DNA of 14,485 nucleotides from CAUYXJ01 sp963577065 (GTDB lineage Bacteria > Chloroflexota > Dehalococcoidia > Tepidiformales > Tepidiformaceae), in the NCBI GenBank assembly GCA_963577065.1, contig CAUYXJ010000072.1, positions 1-14,485 of the forward strand. Reading direction: 5' to 3'. A model generated the notes under the pieces. The model saw only the letters and a program-made list of their open reading frames with translations, had not been told where the DNA came from and searched no databases. Position 1 is the first letter of the stretch. Each line of letters starts with the position of its first letter. Made by a program: the position numbers and the translations under genes. Shown piece after piece: positions 13,282 to 14,485 of this stretch.

Positions 13282-14485
13282 CTAGGGCCGCACGGCCCGC
13301 TTCGGGCGCTGCGCGAGCTTCGCCAGCGCCGGCTGCGCCAGCTTGACGAAGGTGCACGCCAGGCGGCGCGTTTCGCGCGGGTCGATGAGGTCGATGACGT
13401 CGCCCCGGTGCGCGGCGCGGAAGGGCGAGCGCAGCCGCAATAGGCGCTCCTCGATCATCGTGCGATGGGCCTCCGGGTCGTCCGCGGCCTCGATCTCGCG
13501 GCGGTAGGCCGCGGCCACCCCACCCTCGATCGGAATGCCGCCCCACTCCCCCGCGGGCCAACCGAAGCGCAGGTTGAGCCCGTCGGGCTGGCCCACGCTG
13601 TTGGGCGCATCGGCCGCGACGCCGTAGGACTTGCGCACGTTGAACTCGACCTTCGGCACCTGCGCCTCTGCGCTCGCGATGAGCGCTCGCACGCCTCGCC
13701 GCATCGTCGCCTTGCGCTCGGCGTGCGAGCCCAGCATGAATCCCGGCATGTCCAGGAAAACGACGAGCGGGAGATTGAAGGCGTCGCAGAGGTCGAGGAA
13801 GTGGGTGTACTTGTCGGCGACGTCGCCATCCATGGCGCCCGCGAGCTTCATCGGGTCGCTGGCGATGATGCCGACGCTGTAGCCGTCGAGCCGCGCGAAG
13901 GCGGTGATGATGGCGCCCGCCCAGTGGCGCCGCATCTCGAAGAACTCGCCGTTGTCGACCACGTGCGCGATGAGCTTGCGGGCGTCGTAACCCCGCTTGC
14001 GATTCGCGGGAATGATGTTCAGCAGCTCCTCCGCCCGCCGCTCGGGCGGATCGCCCGTCTCGAGGCGCGGGGCGACATCCGCAGTCGTGTTCGGCAGATA
14101 GGAGAGGAACTGCTTGATCTGCGCGAACGCCTCCTCCTCGGACTCGGCTTCGTTGTCGACCTGGCCGCTCTCGTGGACGTGCATCTGGGCGCCGCCCAGC
14201 GCCTCCTTGTCGAGCGTCTCGCCGATGGCGCGGCGCACGACGGGCGGACCCGAGGGGAAGATCTGGGACTGCCCGCGCACCATCACGGTGAAGTGCGACA
14301 TCAAGGCGAATCCGGCCGGGGCGCCCGCGACCGAGCCCATGATCCCGGCCGCGACGGGCACCGTTCGCAACAGCTCCACGCCCTGCCACCAGAGGTCGCC
14401 CGCGGGGAGGCCCATGTGGCCGGCGGCCTCGTCGGCCTTCGAGCTGTGGCCCACGCCCTCGACGAGCTGGATGTAGGGAATGCCG
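13282..14485 (-). CDS. Acyl-CoA carboxylase carboxyltransferase (beta) subunit, 5' end outside the window
   Basis: Transfers the carboxyl group from biotin to an acyl-CoA such as propionyl-, acetyl- or methylcrotonyl-CoA. About 400 residues of a roughly 515-aa family are visible. The frame is open to the window edge; the first visible residues (GIPYIQLVEGVGHS) belong to the N-terminal half, so the apparent GTG at 14454 is internal. Crotonase-fold landmarks are GGAQMHVHESGQVDNEAE and FLSYLPNT in the N-terminal domain. In the C-terminal domain they are CDAFNLPLVVFLDMPGFMLGS, then AQVPKVEFNVRKSYGVA, then WPAGEWGGIPIEGG. The last of these departs from the common GG/AMG pattern of propionyl-CoA carboxylases. 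The biotin carboxylase subunit is not in the window. Acyl-chain specificity cannot be assigned. Confidence 0.9.
   Translation of the reverse strand, partial: GIPYIQLVEGVGHSSKADEAAGHMGLPAGDLWWQGVELLRTVPVAAGIMGSVAGAPAGFALMSHFTVMVRGQSQIFPSGPPVVRRAIGETLDKEALGGAQMHVHESGQVDNEAESEEEAFAQIKQFLSYLPNTTADVAPRLETGDPPERRAEELLNIIPANRKRGYDARKLIAHVVDNGEFFEMRRHWAGAIITAFARLDGYSVGIIASDPMKLAGAMDGDVADKYTHFLDLCDAFNLPLVVFLDMPGFMLGSHAERKATMRRGVRALIASAEAQVPKVEFNVRKSYGVAADAPNSVGQPDGLNLRFGWPAGEWGGIPIEGGVAAAYRREIEAADDPEAHRTMIEERLLRLRSPFRAAHRGDVIDLIDPRETRRLACTFVKLAQPALAKLAQRPKRAVRP

Noticed and set aside
1..14485. CRISPR arrays, tRNA genes, insertion sequences
   Set aside because: No regularly spaced direct repeats, no cloverleaf-like sequences and no transposase motifs were seen on either strand.

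Overview
The window is high-GC bacterial DNA with densely packed, mostly operonic genes. It holds nothing that looks like a transposase, phage gene, tRNA, rRNA or CRISPR array. A Tat-type lipoprotein signal followed by an Asp tract, leaderless-looking starts, P450/SDR/acyl-CoA carboxylase content and ECF genes of this style suggest a Chloroflexota bacterium, possibly Dehalococcoidia-like. An actinobacterium is the main alternative. This placement is inference from style, not from a marker gene.

Layout. (1) 1-3302, minus strand: an oligopeptide/dipeptide-type ABC importer, transcribed as permease B, permease C, then the substrate-binding lipoprotein, whose 3' end lies outside the window. (2) 3628-4710, plus strand: a small orphan protein and a classical short-chain dehydrogenase/reductase. 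(3) 4707-10212, minus strand: a five-gene operon whose last four junctions are almost all ATGA stop/start overlaps. In transcription order it encodes a surface protein with squalene-cyclase-type repeats, an EcfT, a fused double-ATPase EcfA, a Cys-rich surface protein with a DUF4430-like domain, and an ECF S component. Its leader (about 10385-10510, minus strand) contains a recognisable cobalamin riboswitch core. (4) 10701-12044, plus strand: a cytochrome P450 followed by a strong hairpin. (5) 12193-13232, plus strand: a PadR-type regulator translationally coupled to a small membrane protein. (6) 13282 to the window end, minus strand: a biotin-dependent acyl-CoA carboxylase carboxyltransferase subunit, cut at its 5' end.

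The most interesting unit is region 3. The riboswitch says the operon responds to vitamin B12. The EcfS/T/A genes supply the membrane transporter. The two extra exported proteins resemble, separately, the two halves of the animal B12 carriers transcobalamin and intrinsic factor: an alpha/alpha-barrel repeat domain and a small beta domain. Both carry a signal peptide, a Pro/Thr/Ala-rich stalk, a C-terminal membrane helix and an Arg-rich tail. The working model is a split, cell-surface-anchored, intrinsic-factor-like capture module that hands cobalamin to a dedicated ECF transporter. The riboswitch and ECF assignments rest on motifs in the sequence. The capture role of the two surface proteins is inference.
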